DNA of 64,000 nt from Flabesymbios commensalis (GCA_964017125.1 OZ024916.1:720107-784106); one strand, 5' to 3'; shown: positions 40,880 through 53,944, counted from the stretch's first letter. Notes: generated from the sequence alone by a model not told the origin. A program made the numbers and translations.

Positions 40880-41770
40880 TTTTTTTAACTTTTGACTTCA
40901 AAAATTTACTCTTTTGACTTGCACTCATTGCATTTTTTCCCATGGCCGTGCATAATATGTTATTATGTTAATTTGAAGATGCGGCTGAATATGAATGTGC
41001 TCGGACAATTTCTCCATTTTAACCTTTTTGACCTCCAAAATTGCCCAATGTCGTCCAGAGGATAGCCCAGTGGAAATAGCTCCTAGCCACCATTAGAACA
41101 AAAAAAAGCCCAAAAACCTTGCAGTAACAGACTTTGCAAAGTTAACCATACCGCTACTATGACTTAGTCTATTAGATTTTCAGTAGAATTGGCATATTTT
41201 TTACACAGTCATGTTTGTAACACTGATATTTGCCAGGTATGGAAAAACAAGTAGGGCCTACATTTAAAAAAATCGCAAACCTCATACGACGGAACAGCAA
41301 CCGCCTACCCACCATTATAAACGTTGTGCTTTTTGGGACATTGCGCATTTTTTAGAAGACCCCCTGCTAGTGGTGCAGTAATGTTTAATGTCACATGGAG
41401 TTTTGATTGAAGCTACCGGTCGCAAAACAGTCCCTTAGCGCTGCGACGTACTTACAAAAGCACGTTATGAACCTAGATACTGCCCTGAGTCAAGTCAAAA
41501 TGCAATAACTGCTTGACATTGCACATTATGAAATCAAAATAGAAGATTTGATGTCTTCGCACATGCACGAATTTTAGGCACACTGGGCACGAACTGTTCA
41601 TGCCATGGTTCGTGATACACACTGGTGTCGTCATATTGTACACTATTGACCTGTAGTAACAGTAATAATAGTTTTAGAATGCAGTTAAATTATTTGAGGT
41701 GAGCAAAGTGTTATGTTGGCTGTAGGCATAACGGAGGACAGTTATTATTAAAACATTGTATTTATGTATT
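40880..41770. other. Gene-poor stretch
   Basis: No gene, array or element recognised. Confidence 0.35.
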
Positions 41771-41775
41771 TAGTA

Positions 41776-41880
41776 AGCCAACGTTGGGCCAACGTTGGGC
41801 CAGCGATGCCAACGTTAGACCAATATTGGGAGGTATCAGCGTTGAGGCGCATTGGGCCGACGTTGTGGCAGCGCTACCAC
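41776..41880. repeat. TTGGCCCAACG-family repeat
   Basis: A run of GCCAACGTTGGGCCAACGTT and GGGCCAGCGATGCC words, ending GTTGTGGCAGCGCTACCACC. A second degenerate stretch follows at 42165-42250. It is the same family as the core of the element at 7235-7344. Confidence 0.6.
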
Positions 41881-41900
41881 CAGGATAGATGCGAACATAC

Positions 41901-42018
41901 CTCGTTATAGCATTGATAGCGAGGATGTTTTGCCAGCAGACATTTGTGGATCCAGTGCACGGTTGAAAGGTCACGATCAAGGTATCCAACGCGTCGTTAA
42001 AAGCTACAGGTCTGCCCA
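41901..42018 (-). CDS. Candidate isolated exon (discoidin/fucolectin-like end?)
   Basis: 118 nt, acceptor TTATTAG, donor ACGAG|GTATGT, frame GRPVAFNDALDTLIVTFQP, then NVCWQNILAINAITR. Read-through gives RYVRIYP, a motif typical near the end of F5/8C (discoidin) and fucolectin-type domains. That motif would straddle the donor, which weakens the model. No partner exons were found; it could be a gene relic. Confidence 0.25.
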
Positions 42019-42834
42019 CTAATAATACATACATTATGTAATCCATATTATATCATTGAGTAGCTAGTTGTGAGTAGTAATAAGATTCAATTAAAATTGT
42101 CATGCAAACGTATTTCTGAGACCCCACCTTCAGAGGTAAAAGGGTGGCAGAGATTATTTGAGCTGCTAGGCCAAACAATGCTGTTTTGGGGTTCGCCCAC
42201 TGTCTACGAAGTCGGACCAAAATTAGGGCTAGCATTGGCTCAATGTCCCTAAAATTGTTAGCTGAGTCACTTGTGTGAACACGACTAGAGGTTGGCACAG
42301 TTACTCTATGTTATACTCAGATAAGTCTGCCAGAGGGCATGCGCAGAACTATGCCATAGAGACAGCCAGAGATATAGACGGAGAGATTGGGGAGAGATGC
42401 GCGAAACACCATAGAGTTAGGACTGACTATTGTCTGTAAGCATGTTATGACCATGATGTAAGTGCAATAATAAAGAGGTGAGAAGATGATCCTGACCATT
42501 AGACCCAGCACGAGAGTTTGTCCTCATTACAACAAGCCCGTTATTAAATCCAGCGATGCTGGTGAATCTGGAATGCGTTAGATTGTTCAATCCGTGGACT
42601 TCGTTATTGGACTCGCAGTCCAAGGATTTTTCAATATGTCGCAACTAATACATGGCTGGCGTGCAAAGTTAGTTGTAACGAGGAATTTAAATGTTCAAAA
42701 GCATTGCACGATGTCGATTTGTCACCCTCTTCGCATGCACATCACATCATAATAACATCACAATCATAATCCCAGTGGAGTCGTTTCTACGTCGTTTTCA
42801 CGCGTGTCACCCGTGATCTCTAAGCGTAAATGGT

Positions 42835-45575
42835 GGGTTTGATGTACATGCGCTGTGTACTTGTGGTTTGCTCCACAAGCGCTGTGTACTTGTGGATTTG
42901 TTGTACATGCGCTGTGTACTTGTGGGTTTGTTGTCCATGCGCTGTGTACTTGTGGGTTTGTTGTACATGCGCTGTGTACTTGTGGGTTTGTTGTACATGC
43001 GCTGCATAGGCCTACTTGCCGTTTGCTTCACATGCGCTGTGTACTTGTGGGTTTGTTGTACATGCGCTGTGTACTTGCCGTTTGCTGTACATGGGCTATG
43101 TACTTGTGGGTTTGTTGTACATGCGTTGTGTACATGCCGTTTGCTGTATATGCGCTGTGTACTTGCCGTTCGCTGTACATGCGCTGTGTACTTGCCGTTC
43201 GCTGTACATGCGCTGTGTTTTTGCCGTTCGCTGTACATGCGCTGTGTACTTGCCGTTCACTGTACATGCGCTGTGTACTTGCCGTTCGCTGTACATGCGC
43301 TGTGTACTTGCCGTTCGCTGTACATGCGCTGTATACTTGCCGTTCGCTGTACATGCGCTGTGTACTTGCCGTTTGCTGTATATGCGCTGTGTACTTGCCG
43401 TTCGCTGTACATGCGCTGTGTACTTGCCGTTCGCTGTACATGCGCTGTGTACTTGCCGTTCGCTGTACATGCGCTGTGTACTTGCCGTTCGCTGTACATG
43501 CGCTGTATACTTGCCGTTCGCTGTACATGCGCTGTGTACTTGCCGTTTGCTGTATATGCGCTGTGTACTTGCCGTTCGCTGTACATGCGCTGTATACTTG
43601 CCGTTCGCTGTACATGCGCTGTGTACTTGCCGTTTGCTGTACATGCGCTGTGTACTTGCCGTTTGCTGTACATGCGCTGTATACTTGCCGTTCGCTGTAC
43701 ATGCGCTGTGTACTTGCCGTTTGCTATATATGCGCTGTGTACTTGCCGTTCGCTGTACATGCGCTGTATACTTGCCGTTCGCTGTACATGCGCTGTGTAC
43801 TTGCTGTTTGCTGTACATGCGCTGTGTACTTGCCGTTCCCTGTACATGCGCTGTATACTTGCCGTTCGCTGTACATGCGCTGTGTACTTGCCGTTTGCTG
43901 TACATGCGCTGTGTACTTGCCGTTCGCTGTACATGCGCTGTGTACTTGCCGTTCGCTGTACATGCGCTGTGTACTTGCCGTTCGCTGTACATGCGCTGTA
44001 TACTTGCCGTTCGCTGTACATGCGCTGTGTACTTGCCGTTTGCTGTATATGCGCTGTGTACTTGCCGTTCGCTGTACATGCGCTGTGTACTTGCCGTTCG
44101 CTGTACATGCGCTGTGTACTTGCCGTTCGCTGTACATGCGCTGTGTACTTGCCGTTCGCTGTACATGCGCTGTATACTTGCCGTTCGCTGTACATGCGCT
44201 GTGTACTTGCCGTTTGCTGTACATGCGCTGTGTACTTGCCGTTTGCTGTACATGCGCTGTATACTTGCCGTTCGCTGTACATGCGCTGTGTACTTGCCGT
44301 TTGCTATATATGCGCTGTGTACTTGCCGTTCGCTGTACATGCGCTGTATACTTGCCGTTCGCTGTACATGCGCTGTGTACTTGCTGTTTGCTGTACATGC
44401 GCTGTGTACTTGCCGTTCCCTGTACATGCGCTGTATACTTGCCGTTCGCTGTACATGCGCTGTGTACTTGCCGTTTGCTGTACATGCGCTGTGTACTTGC
44501 CGTTCCCTGTACATGCGCTGTGTACTTGCCTTTCGCTGTACATGCGCTGTGTACTTGCCGTTCGCTGTACATGCGCTGTGTACTTGCCGCTCACTGTACA
44601 TGCGCTGTGTACTTGCCGTTCGCTGTACATGCGCTGTATACTTGCCGTTTATTTTACATGCGCTGTGTACATGCCGTTCGCTGTACATGCGCTGTGTTTT
44701 TGCCGTTCGCTGTACATGCGCTGTGTACTTGCCGTTCGCTGTACATGCGCTGTGTATTTGCCGTTCGCTGTACATGCGCTGTGTTTTTGCCGTTTGCTGT
44801 ATATGCGCTGTGTACTTGCCGTTCGCTGTACATGCGCTGTGTACTTGCCGTTCGCTGTACATGCGCTGTGTATTTGCCGTTCGCTGTACATGCGCTGTGT
44901 ACTTGCTGTTCGCTGTACATGCGCTGTGTATTTGCCGTTCGCTGTACATGCGCTGTGTACTTGCCGCTCGCTGTACATGCGCTGTGTACTTGCCGTTCGC
45001 TGTACATGCGCTGTATACTTGCCGTTTATTTTACATGCGCTGTGTACATGCCGTTCGCTGTACATGCGCTGTGTACTTGCCGTTCGCTGTACATGCGCTG
45101 TGTACTTGCCGTTCGCTGTACATGCGCTGTATACTTGCCGTTTATTTTACATGCGCTGTGTACATGCCGTTCGCTGTACATGCGCTGTGTACTTGCCGTT
45201 CGCTGTACATGCGCTGTGTATTTGCCGTTCGCTGTACATGCGCTGTGTACTTGCCGTTTGCTTTACATGCGTTATGTACTTGTGGGTTTGCTGTACATGC
45301 GTTGTGTACATGCCGTTTGTTGTACATGCGCTGTGTACTTGCCGTTTGTTTTACATGCGTTATGTACTTGTGGGTTTGCTGTACATGCGCTGTGTACTTG
45401 CCGTTTGCTGTACATGCGCTGTGTACTTGCCGTTTGCTGTACATGCACTGTGTATTTGCCGTTTACTGTACATGCGCTGTGTACATGCGCCGTATACTTG
45501 CCGTTTATTCTACATGCGTTGTGTACATGCGCCGTATACTTGCCGTTTATTCTACATGCGCTGTGTACAAGCCAA
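42835..45575. repeat. 29-bp minisatellite, ~94 copies
   Basis: Unit GCTGTACATGCGCTGTGTAC plus TTGCCGTTC, period 29 bp. The first ~10 units are a TTGTGGGTTTG variant, and similar units recur near 45,275-45,375. Because 29 is not a multiple of three and the unit has no stop in any frame, long open frames of ~900 codons exist in all three plus frames and also on the minus strand. Those frames are by-products. Confidence 0.96.
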
Positions 45576-45609
45576 GACTCTCGGGATTCCCCGAATGTAT
45601 AGTGTCTGA

Positions 45610-46700
45610 GCCTAGAATGCGTCATGAGCGTGTTAAGTTATGTTCATATATGCACAAATAGTCAAATAATTGGCAAAACCAGCTCTTATGTTATTTTGGT
45701 TTGGGTGTTCACATATACACGAATACTAACAGGAATACGTTTATTTGGATCTTGACATGTAACCATTGATGTCGATTTCGTGTACGATGCCGCACCAGGA
45801 ATTCGATGGACGACGTCATAGTCTTAGGCCAATTTTAATTGTTGAAAAAATGCGAAATTGTTTCATTATTCCAAATTAATCTGAAAATTAGTTACAAAAA
45901 AGAAAATAATATTTTAAATATAAAATTAATTTTAGAATGTTGAAAGAAATAATTAAAAAAAAATGCATTTTTTCCTACTATGAAATACATTGCGAAATAT
46001 TCTCATTATTTCAAATTAAATTTAAAATAATTTAGAAAAATATATATATTAAAAAAAAATAGAATGTCAAAATAAATCTATTTTTACCTAATTTGAATTA
46101 AATTAAATATAAAATAATTGTTTACACAGCGATAACAGCGCTTTATCTGAACAAGTGCCGCACTTTACAATCTCATGCATGTGAACACCGTTGAGTGCAC
46201 AATCGTCGCCGTACATCGATGTCGTACTCGTACCCGTATTCGTGCTTATGTGAAACTATATTATAGTGAAACTCTGTTCAATTGAAAATTGAATTGCTTA
46301 GTCACACCGAAATATGGAGTACAATTATGTATCGTACAATACGTATTATCAAAAAAACAATAAAAAAAATCAATCGCAAAAACGGTACAAGAGAGGGTGT
46401 ACAGAAAACATAATAAAACCATTAAAAAAAAGAATTAAAAAAATTTGAACTACCAATATTTCAAAAAAATGTTGAAAAAATGTAGCATTTTGGTTTTAAT
46501 TTTTCTATTGGACAATGTCATAAATCTTACAATTTTATAAACACTCTTTTATAAACACTTTTTATGTAATTGGAAGGTATGATAGTGTAGGGAATTTTAG
46601 CAAATAAAATGTATACATGACGCAAGAAGCTTAAGGCTAACATGTATCACAGTTAATATTTTGATTTGTATTTTTTATGGATACGGCTATACAGCGGCCG
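45610..46700. other. A+T-rich intergenic stretch
   Basis: Very A+T-rich between 45,830 and 46,620, with poly-A runs and no gene. It separates the 29-bp array from the ZSWIM3-like gene. Confidence 0.4.
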
Positions 46701-46770
46701 GCCGTGGTATTAGATTAATAATCATCTTATTCAGCAGCCGAGGTTGACCAATCACAGCGCGTTTGACAAT
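46690..46770 (+). promoter_or_regulatory. Possible promoter of ZSWIM3-like gene
   Basis: A local rise in G+C with GCGGCCGGCCG near 46,695 and a CCAAT box (GACCAATCACAG, 46,748-46,752) just before the first ATG at 46,771. This is inference from position and motif only. Confidence 0.3.
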
Positions 46771-49700
46771 ATGCTAGATGTACGCACGACGTCGCGTGTC
46801 ATGGAACTTGCAGACACAGGGAAGATGGCACAGCTGGAGAAAGGTCGTACCTTCGACAGCTACGCCGATTTCATTAAAGAAGTTGAATCATACGAAGAAA
46901 AGACATGCACTAAGTTTGTTAAGCGTGGGGCCAAGACGGTAGCAGCCAAAAATAAAGAAATTGGGCCAGGAAAAGCTAATTATTCAAACAAATTTGTATA
47001 TTCAAGTATCCGATTGAACTGCAAACACGCAGGTCACCCAAATAAGACAGGGAAAGGCATCCGCCCCAATCAGAGGTGAGTAATCTTGTTTATGGTTTTA
47101 TCTTGCCTTTTTATGGTTATACATCATAATATAAACTAGGCTATAGGCCTATCTATAGTAACATTATGTATGTCCGACTATTATCTGTTGCTTATAGGCC
47201 AAATTAAAGGATTATATTAGATTAGTATTAGGCCTACAATCATTCATAGGCCTAGATCTAGGCCTATAGTATAGCCTAAGCCTAGTGCCGGGTCGTACCC
47301 AACGCACCCCTCCCCATGAGTAATATTGGACTAGGCTCATGAGTCAGGAAACAACGGGCTGCTATATAAGCCTATTATAATGCTTGACACAGCGGCCAAA
47401 GTATTCAGAAGCCAGAAGCAACTTGTAGAATACTGGGCTGCTGTATAGCAGCATGTATATGCTAATACAGCGGCCAGGGTATAACGGGCTGCTATATAAG
47501 GTTATGTAAAGCCTTATACAGCGGCCAAAGTATTTAGAAGCCAGATGTACCTTCAAGAATACTGGGCTGCTGTATAACAGCACATAGGCAATTATCAAGC
47601 GGCCAGGAAATAATGGGCTGCTATATGAGCCTATATAATACTTTACACTGCGGCCAAAGCATCCAGAAGCCAGATGCACCTTCTAGAATACTGGGCTGCT
47701 GTATAACCGCATGTGATGCATTTATGCAGCGGTCAGGAAACAATGGGCTGCTATATAAGCCTATTAAAAAGCTTGACACAGCGGCGAAAGTATTCAGAAG
47801 CCAGAAGCAACTTGTACAATACTGGGCTGCTGTATAGAAGCATGTATATGCTAAGACAACGGCCAGGATATAATGGGCTGCTATATAAGACTACATAATG
47901 CCTTATACAGCGGCCAAAGTATTTACAAGCCAGATGCGTCTTCTAGAATACTGGGCTGCTGTATAAAAGCACATATGCACTTATGCAGCGGTCAGGCAAC
48001 AATGGGCTGTTGTATAAGGCTATATAATGCCTTATACAGCGGTCAAAGTATTTACAAGCCAGATGCACCTTCTAGAATACTGGGCTGCTGTATAACAGTA
48101 CATATGCACTTATGCAGCGGCCAGGTAACATTGGGCTGCTACATAGGGCTATAGAATGCTTTACACATCGGTCAAAGTATTCAGAAGCCAGATGGGCCTT
48201 CTAGAATACTGGGCTGTTCTATAACAGTACATATGCACTTATGCAGTGGTCAGGAAACAACGGGCTGCTATATAAGCCTATTATAATGCCAAAGTATTCA
48301 GACGCCAGAAGCAACTTGTAGAATATTGGGCTTCTGTATAACAGCATGTATATGCTAAGACAGCGGCCAGGATATAATGGGCTGCTATATAAGACTAGAT
48401 AATGCCTTATAGAGCGGGCAAAGTATTTAGAAGCCAGATTCGTCTTCTAGAATAGTGGGCTGCTGTATAACAGTACATATGCACTTATGCAACGGTCAGG
48501 AAACAATGGGCTGCTATATAAGGCTATATAGTGCCTTATACAGGGAGCAAAGTATTTAGAAGCCAGATGCACCTTCAAGAATACTGGGCTGCTGTATAAC
48601 AGCATGTAGATGCCTATACAGCGGCCAAGAAACAATGGGCTGCTATATAAGACTATGTAAAGCCTTATACAGCGGCCAAAGTATCCAGAAGCCAGATGCA
48701 CCTTCTAGAAAACTGGGCTGCTGTATAACCGCATGTATGCATTTATGCAGCGGTCAGGGAACAATGGGCTGCTGTATAAACCTATTATAGTGCTTGACAC
48801 AGCGGCCAAAGTATTTAGAAGTCAGAAGCAACTTGTAGAATACTGGGCTGCTGTATAGCAGCATGTATATGCTAATACAGCGGCCATGATATAATGGGCT
48901 GCCATATAAGACTACATAATGCCTTATACAGCGGCCGAAGTATTTAGAAGCCAGATGCACCTTCTAGAAAACTGGGCTGCTGTATAACAGCACATAGGCA
49001 ATTATGCAGCGGTCAGGAAACAATGGGCTGCTATATAAGGCTACATAATGCCTTATACAGCGGCCAAAGTATTTACAAGCCAGATGCACCTTCTAGAATA
49101 CTGGGCTGCTGTATAACAGCACATATGCACTTATGCAGCAGCCAGGAAACAATGGGCTGCTATATAGGGCTATATAATGCATTACACACCGGTCAAAGTA
49201 TTCAGAAGCCAGATGCACCTTCTAGAATACTGGGCTGCTGTATAGCAGTACATATGGACTTATGCGGTGGTCAGGGAACAACAGGCTGCTAGATAAGCCT
49301 ATTATAATGCCAAAGTATTCATAAGTCAGAAGCAACTTGTAGAATATTGGGCTTCTGTATAGCAGCATGTATATGCTAATACAGCGGCCAGGATATAATG
49401 GGCTGCTATATAAGGCTATATAATGCCTTATACAGCGGCCAAAGTATTTACAAGCCAGATGCACCTTCTAGAATACTGGGCTGCTGTATAACAGTACATA
49501 TGCACTTGTGCATCGGTCAGGAAACAATGGGCTGCTATATAGGGCTATATAATGCCTTATACAGCAGCCAAAGTATTCAGAAGCCAGATGCACCTTCTAG
49601 AATACTGGGCTGCTGTATAACAGCACATAGGCACTTATCAAGCGGCCAGGAAACAATGGGCTGCTATATAAGGCTATATAATGCCTTACACAGCGGCCCA

Positions 49701-50788
49701 AGTATTTAGAAGCCAGATGCACCTTTAAGAATACTGGGCCGCTGTATAACAGCATGTAGATGCTTATACAGCGGCCAGGAAACAATGGGCTGCTATATAA
49801 GGCTATATAATGCCTTATACAGCGGCCAAAGTATTTAGAAGTCAGATGCACCTTCGAGAATACTGGTTTGCTGTATAACAGCACATAGGCACTTATCAAA
49901 CGACAGGAAACAATTGGCTGCTATGAAAGGCATGATGCCTTATACAGCGGCCAAAGTATTTAGAAGAAAGATATATTAAAACCAATATATATTTAACCTT
50001 ATCAGTTTCACTACGTGGTTAACAATTATAGTTAATTACTAATTACTGCATTATGTAAGTAATTAACAGATAGATTAATAATGAATAAGATGGAGAAAAT
50101 AAATTAATTGATTTTTTATATTTGCAGGTCATAGAAGATGGGTTGTTACGCTAGAATTTGGGCCTGTGTCGACAGGAAGGTTGATCAGCTTGTCATCACT
50201 GACATATGCCTCGACCATAATCACGAGGTGTCAAGTGATTTGTACAAACAATATCCAGAAGTGAGTTTATTTTCAGTTTTCATTCACTTATATTGAGTAA
50301 CTGGTCATTTTCTGTATGGTATAGCTGGGAATGTAAAATCTAAGTTTATATTGTCTGTGGGTGGTCTGTGCTGAAATACATTTTGAGTAATAGCTAAGAT
50401 TGTAGCCTACCATAATCATTGATGGTGTGTAATGCTTAGTAATCTGCTACTTTTCCATTGCATGTAACTGATAAAATGGAAGCGAGGGCACTGTGAGAAC
50501 TACTTGGTTTACAATGTTAAGAAAACCTCTTCATACCAGTCATACATGTTAATGTATTTGTTTAATTTTATTAAATTGTGCTGTTTATAGCAAAAGCTCA
50601 AATGTTTGATTTCTCTTTTTTCTGTATGTTATGCCAAAAGTACTGACATATACCCTTTTTTCTATCAGAATCGAAGGATGAATAATGCTGAAAAGTCTAG
50701 TGTTGTAGACATGCTACAAATGCATATACCAGCATCCAAGATCAAGGCATGTTTGAGCAGTTCCAGCACGCGCTGCATACTCACAAAG
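46771..50788 (+). CDS. ZSWIM3-like gene, 5' part (three exons), with in-frame stop
   Basis: Exons 46771-47075, 50128-50260 and 50669-50788, with AG/GT borders and matching phases (2, 0, 0). Exon 1 reads FDSYADFIKEVESYEEKTCT, then SSIRLNCKHAG and KGIRPNQR. Exon 2 reads KMGCYARIWACVDRK, VITDICLDHNHEVS and YKQYPE. Exon 3 reads NRRMNNAEKSSVVDMLQ. This is the N-terminal domain of ZSWIM3-type proteins, which resembles MULE-transposase-associated zinc-finger domains. Exon 2 as spliced starts TCA TAG, so the reading frame meets a stop before KMGC; no other acceptor gives both the right frame and an open junction. Start candidates are ATG 46771, 46801 and 46825. No later exon (the transposase-like or SWIM part) was found. 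It is either a recently broken copy, an unusual splice, or a sequence error. Confidence 0.6.
47340..49975. repeat. 129-bp satellite array in intron 1 (~20 copies)
   Basis: Unit of two half-units: CAGCGGCCAAAGTATTTAG, then GCACCTTCTAGAATACTGG and GCTGCTGTATAACAGC; then CAGCGGTCAGGAAACAATGG and GCTGCTATATAAGGC. The two halves are themselves related (CAGCGGCCA...GGGCTGCTATA), so the 129-bp unit is an old dimer. Variants that lack part of a unit occur near 48,285 and 49,310. It fills the first intron of the ZSWIM3-like gene. Confidence 0.95.
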
Positions 50789-50795
50789 GTATCAG

Positions 50796-52089
50796 GTCGT
50801 CTCGGCCTCTTACCTGTTCGCCCCCCTCCCGTTAGGCACCTTACCCGTTCGGCCCCTTACCCGTTTGGCCCCCTAATTACAATGCTTCCCCTGGCCTGTT
50901 AGTTACATAGTCAGCGTCGTCAGAGCGTTACCCGTTCGCCCCCCTACCGTGGTACATACAGCTATACTATAGGCCTACTACTACTACACTGAACCGCGAG
51001 ACACAACTTCAAGTGGCTGAAAATTACTTGTCTTAACAGCCTGCTCATCTGCTCCTAGGCCTACATTGTAAAAACAGGCCGGAATAATACCAGATAACCT
51101 AATCATTAAAATTGTTTATCCTTAATTATGTTCAGCCCCAGCCCTAGAACAATCTAGAACAAATCAGAAAGACCAGAAATTACAGAAAAAAATGCCGTAG
51201 CAAGTGAGTCGAAACGTCGTGAAGTTTTAGAACAACCCTACCAATGTTAGTTCAATTTACTGTTATATTATTGATTCTTTGTACCACGAATTTAACATTT
51301 CTATCCTCACGTTTGGCTCCCAAGCATTGTCTGTTCGGCCCCCAAGTAGGCCCCTACGTACATTGTACCCGTTCGGCCCCCTATAATGAACAGGTCTATC
51401 GCGTTGGAAACTAGAACTGATATGATATTATGAGCCTTTATATAGGCCTTAAACATATTTACTTATCTATGAATCCTTTAAAATTATACAATAATTAACA
51501 ATTTGTAAACGAATGAAGTAGGTCATTTCACCTTTAAGCACGATCAGATTATCGCGTGTGTAGACATTGCCGCGATTATTATCATTTCATATATTTTGAA
51601 ACAACTAATTTTAAATATATTTCCGCCCTTTCTTACATTTATATTATAAAAATTATATTGGGTTGAGGTACCCAGTTTTTATTGGTAAGCGAGCTCACAG
51701 CTTACCAATCTATCACTCACAGTTTCATTCCAAGCTTTCACTCCAGCCTTCATAACTCACCAGTTGTCATCTGCTCGTAGAAGCAGTCACCTTCTCCGAG
51801 GTATCGCTCTGTTAACAAGTCAACTTGCGTCATCTGTACACGGTTGGCCTACTGCTCACCGAGGTGCGACTCGCTTCACAACTCAACTTGTGTCAAACTG
51901 CTCTGTAGTAATTGATTATACATGTCTATTTATGTTTATTTATGTCAACTGTGTATATACGTCTATGCATGTCTGAGTAACACGGATGAAGTGAAGAACA
52001 AGTCAGTGACTATATAATGACATATGTGGGGCCGAACGGGTAAGAGGCCGAACGGGAAAGGGGCCGAACAGGAAAGGGGCCGAAACGAC
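50796..52089. mobile_element. 1.3-kb element with CGTTCGGCCCC-rich inverted ends
   Basis: The left end reads GTCGTCTCGGCCTCTTACC and then repeats of TTACCCGTTCGGCCCC. The right end (from ~52030) is its inverted counterpart: GGGCCGAACGGGTAAGAGG, then AAGGGGCCGAAACGAC. Further CGTTCGGCCCC words lie at ~50930 and 51330-51390. It has no transposase frame, so it is probably a non-autonomous DNA transposon. It starts 8 bp after the end of exon 3 of the ZSWIM3-like gene. No clear target duplication was seen. Confidence 0.6.
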
Positions 52090-52099
52090 TGGCATTCCT

Positions 52100-53640
52100 C
52101 ACAAAATATATCCATAATCTCAGGAAATTGTTGAAAAAATCGTAAGAAGAAGGTAGTTATTCTTTTAATATACATAATAAATAAAGTGCATATGTAATTA
52201 CATTTCAAGTTTATGCTAATAAATTATTAAACGTTTTTTTTGTAAAGTTGTATGTGGCCAAATTGTCCACAAAAAGTTACTTCTAAAATCCAAACTGAAA
52301 GTTTATTTTCAAGGCAGGTGTGGGTAGCCTTGTAACTTTTCAAGTAGCGCCTCTGCAACAATGACCATTGCACATATCAGCATACCCTAGTAATATTTCG
52401 TAATTTTAAACAACCCTCGCCGCTTCTAGCCTAGACACTGACCATCTCGTTTCGGATCAAATCTCTGAAAGGCCGTGGGTGATTAACTTCATACTACACA
52501 CACATATCAATCTGAAGGTGGATATATGCCTTTTGGGCTTATGACCCTTCCCTTGACTTACTATTTTTGATTTATGCTTACATATCTCAGCTTATATAAT
52601 TATCTATTCTAATTATTTGTCTAATTATCTCAGCCAAATTAGCTTAATCACTAACAATCTCTTTTTCAGAGCAAATCTTTAAAACCCCTTTCAGAGGAGA
52701 TTTATTTTATATTGCACACAAATGTAATATGTACTTTTTTGTGGTATAAGCAATTTTTTAATTACGTCTTTAAACAAAATATTTTTTTAAAGATTATCTG
52801 AGTAACAATACTATTTACAGAGCATATATCTGAAACCCATTGAGTATTCCTTCCATATTTCACTCTCACATCATGCCGAAAGTTTTGGCCTAGATTTTAG
52901 TATCGCTTCTAGTAAAGATTTCCTGATCATTAAAAATATGTTTTTCCTAGTGACAAAAATAAATAATACATTTTAAACTGGTCTCTGTTTTCAAATCACA
53001 AGGTATTAGTAATCATGGATTAATAAACTGTAATTGTAATTGACATCAACACATATTCATTTAGTATGGCGTCCAAGGTAGGGCGCTGCATGATTTTAAT
53101 TTGTAATATTCGAGTTTTGTAGTATCGTTAATCCACCTATATCATGCAGATAACATTGACGAATATTTAACCCTTATACCCCAAATGCTATATGTATCTT
53201 GTTCTTCAAACTTTTAAACAAAAATACATCAACATGTTTATTCTAATTTACAGAAGAATTATTGTAAGTTCTGGAGACATTTTTCGACTCGGAGCAAAAT
53301 GCCACAGTTAAAATATTGTTGGATGAATACGGATATATCCAGGTATTACATTGAGAAAATATAATATGTTAATTTAATCTGCGAAGGTTGTTAAAAATGT
53401 CATATTTCAATTACTTTTTATGGGTTTTTAAATCCTGGATTCAACTGAGAAAGTTAGCCTGGACAAATACCATTATTTTGATTGCATAATTGATTGTATC
53501 ATTAGAAATGAGCACCCGAAATTTTAACTTTTTTCATTTAACAATTTTCAATTAGAAGTCCAAACTTAATAACGCAACAACTAAGTATTTGAATCTGTAT
53601 ATTTAACACAAAAAATGATTGGAAACATCTGATTTTTTTC
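52100..53640. other. Non-coding stretch
   Basis: A+T-rich; no exon continuing the ZSWIM3-like gene and no repeat was recognised. Confidence 0.4.
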
Positions 53641-53644
53641 TATG

Positions 53645-53940
53645 TTCGCGGAGAATTAAAAACCTTCCACGGATAATTAAAACCTTCCGCAGAGAATTAA
53701 AAACCTTCCGCGGAGAATTAAAAACCTTCCAGGGAGAATTAAAAACCTTCCACAGACAATTAAAATCTTCCTATGAGAATTAAAAACCTTCCGCGGAAAA
53801 TTAAAAAATCCTCCGCAGAGAATTAAAAACCTTCCGGGGAGAATTTAAAACCTTCCACAGATAATTAAAACCTTCCGCAAAGAATTTAAAACCTTCCGCA
53901 TAGAATTAAAAACCTTCCGGGGAGAATTAAAAACCTATAT
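53645..53940. repeat. ~21-bp minisatellite (~14 copies)
   Basis: Unit GGAGAATTAAAAACCTTCCG with CGCG, CACG or GGGG variation at the junctions; spacing 20-22 bp. Confidence 0.92.
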
Positions 53941-53944
53941 ATAT

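Noticed and set aside
42855-45661. Three overlapping ~900-codon plus-strand proteins and minus-strand counterparts
   Set aside because: All are readings of one 29-bp satellite; overlapping in every frame rules out a meaningful coding choice.
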